Shown here in pieces: positions 42,373-42,992 of a DNA stretch of 42,992 nucleotides. This DNA is from CAYMRB01 sp964392615 (GTDB taxonomy: Bacteria; Planctomycetota; UBA8108), in assembly GCA_964392615.1 (NCBI GenBank), contig CAYMRB010000021.1, positions 1-42,992 on the forward strand, given 5' to 3'. The position numbers were made by a program, and so were the translations under genes. The notes beneath the pieces are model-generated. The model did no database searches and was not told the origin of the DNA. It was given only the letters and a program-made list of their open reading frames with translations. How positions within the stretch are numbered: the first letter of the stretch is position 1; every line of letters starts with the position of its first letter.

Positions 42373-42992
42373 ATGATTAAGAGAATCAGAGACGCCCTAC
42401 GGAAGAAGAATGAGCAAGGCCGGCTCGTATGGGTCCGGCCAACCCTGCGTTCCCTGCGGCCCGTCCGCCCATATTCAACACGGCAGTATGCTTGCCTTCT
42501 CCGCTATCTCTTTCGAGTTCTTCTCGGAGACCTGAATGCCCTGTACGTCGGCTGGAAGATCCGGAGCCGAGTATTCTACTTGTGCACCAGAGAATCGAAA
42601 GACGATCGAGTGGTCGTCAAGCTTCCTCGCCATGACAACAGATTCGCTCGAGCGTTCACGGAGGCGATTCGGCACCCCGAACAATTCCGCGAATACGAGC
42701 GCCAGCTGCGCTCACTCGAGCAAGACGAGCACCTGAAAGGGCATTTCCCCGAAGTGCGCGCCATCTACCGGCACGGAGGGTACGAGTCGTCATGCGTGCG
42801 CGGCATATCGCTCGCGGATGTACGCCTGTGCATCCAGGAAGACCAGTCGTTGCCCAATGGCGTGCAAGCCGGCGATCTGGCCAGCGCTATTGGCGACCTA
42901 GTCGAGAACCTGCGTCGACATCGTAGCGCTACCGGCGAGTGCAGAGGCGACTGGGCGTTTCACAATCTGATATTCGAGTTCTCGACTAAACG
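42373..42992 (+). CDS. Kinase-fold protein, N-terminal part (runs off right edge)
   Basis: A frame from ATG 42373 stays open to the window end (206 codons). The protein is basic at the N-terminus (MIKRIRDALRKK). DDRVVVKLPRH resembles the ATP-binding lysine strand of small protein-kinase folds, a helix with FREYERQLRSLEQ would carry the partner glutamate, and GDWAFHNLIFE near residue 195 resembles the catalytic-loop Asp and Asn of LPS- or aminoglycoside-type kinases. It probably phosphorylates a sugar or lipid in the glycan pathway, like the product at 27211-28047. The rest, including the metal-binding Asp, lies outside. It follows the flippase by 147 nt. Confidence 0.6.
   Translation, partial: MIKRIRDALRKKNEQGRLVWVRPTLRSLRPVRPYSTRQYACLLRYLFRVLLGDLNALYVGWKIRSRVFYLCTRESKDDRVVVKLPRHDNRFARAFTEAIRHPEQFREYERQLRSLEQDEHLKGHFPEVRAIYRHGGYESSCVRGISLADVRLCIQEDQSLPNGVQAGDLASAIGDLVENLRRHRSATGECRGDWAFHNLIFEFSTK

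Noticed and set aside
1..42992. tRNA, rRNA, CRISPR arrays and complete insertion sequences
   Set aside because: None was recognised on reading through both strands. Without a covariance-model scan, small structured RNAs cannot be excluded.

Overview
The window looks like chromosomal DNA of a GC-rich Gram-negative-type bacterium: outer-envelope glycan genes, lipoprotein and signal-anchor sequences, and many GTG and TTG starts. The left edge carries a giant quinoprotein with a second, Planctomycete-style haem c domain and a C-terminal DUF1080 domain, next to an unusual GalU-like gene and a sugar kinase/pyrophosphorylase fusion. From memory of these families, this leans toward Planctomycetota or a related lineage. 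That is inference only, since there is no rRNA or marker gene in the window.

Layout. (1) 1-5782: the start of zwf on the minus strand, then divergently the PQQ/cytochrome c/DUF1080 protein and a fused ATP sulfurylase-APS kinase (PAPS synthesis). (2) 10025-5808, minus: a GalU-like nucleotidyltransferase followed by a fucokinase-like GHMP kinase fused to a UDPGP-type pyrophosphorylase. (3) 10481-14232, plus: two SGNH proteins and an AlgI-like MBOAT O-acyltransferase. A 162-bp imperfect palindrome, possibly a MITE, starts right after the MBOAT stop codon. (4) 17402-14422, minus: an M28-like DUF4910 protein, a CgeB-like glycosyltransferase and RmlC. (5) 17863-33195, plus: about 15 kb of mostly tightly packed genes. 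They are a CDP-sugar module (RfbF, SDR, C-methyltransferase), an initiating sugar phosphate transferase, a polysaccharide deacetylase, TagA/WecG, GT2, an FkbM methyltransferase, GT4, a lipopolysaccharide-kinase-like protein, a Gfo/Idh oxidoreductase, an SDR, an AsnB amidotransferase and a sulfotransferase. (6) 37744-33236, minus: two paralogous exported parallel beta-helix proteins with PKD-like domains. (7) 38108 to the end, plus: a second MBOAT/SGNH pair, a Wzx-type flippase and the start of another kinase-like gene.

Taken together this is a large, Wzx-type exopolysaccharide or O-antigen biosynthesis locus whose product is probably heavily decorated. Genes for O-acylation (two modules), deacetylation, O- and C-methylation, amidation, sulfation and possibly phosphorylation are all present. 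The PAPS synthetase at the left edge could supply the sulfotransferase. No Wzy polymerase, Wza/Wzc export machinery or CDP-glucose 4,6-dehydratase is visible, so the locus probably continues beyond the right edge. No tRNA, rRNA, CRISPR array or intact insertion sequence was recognised.
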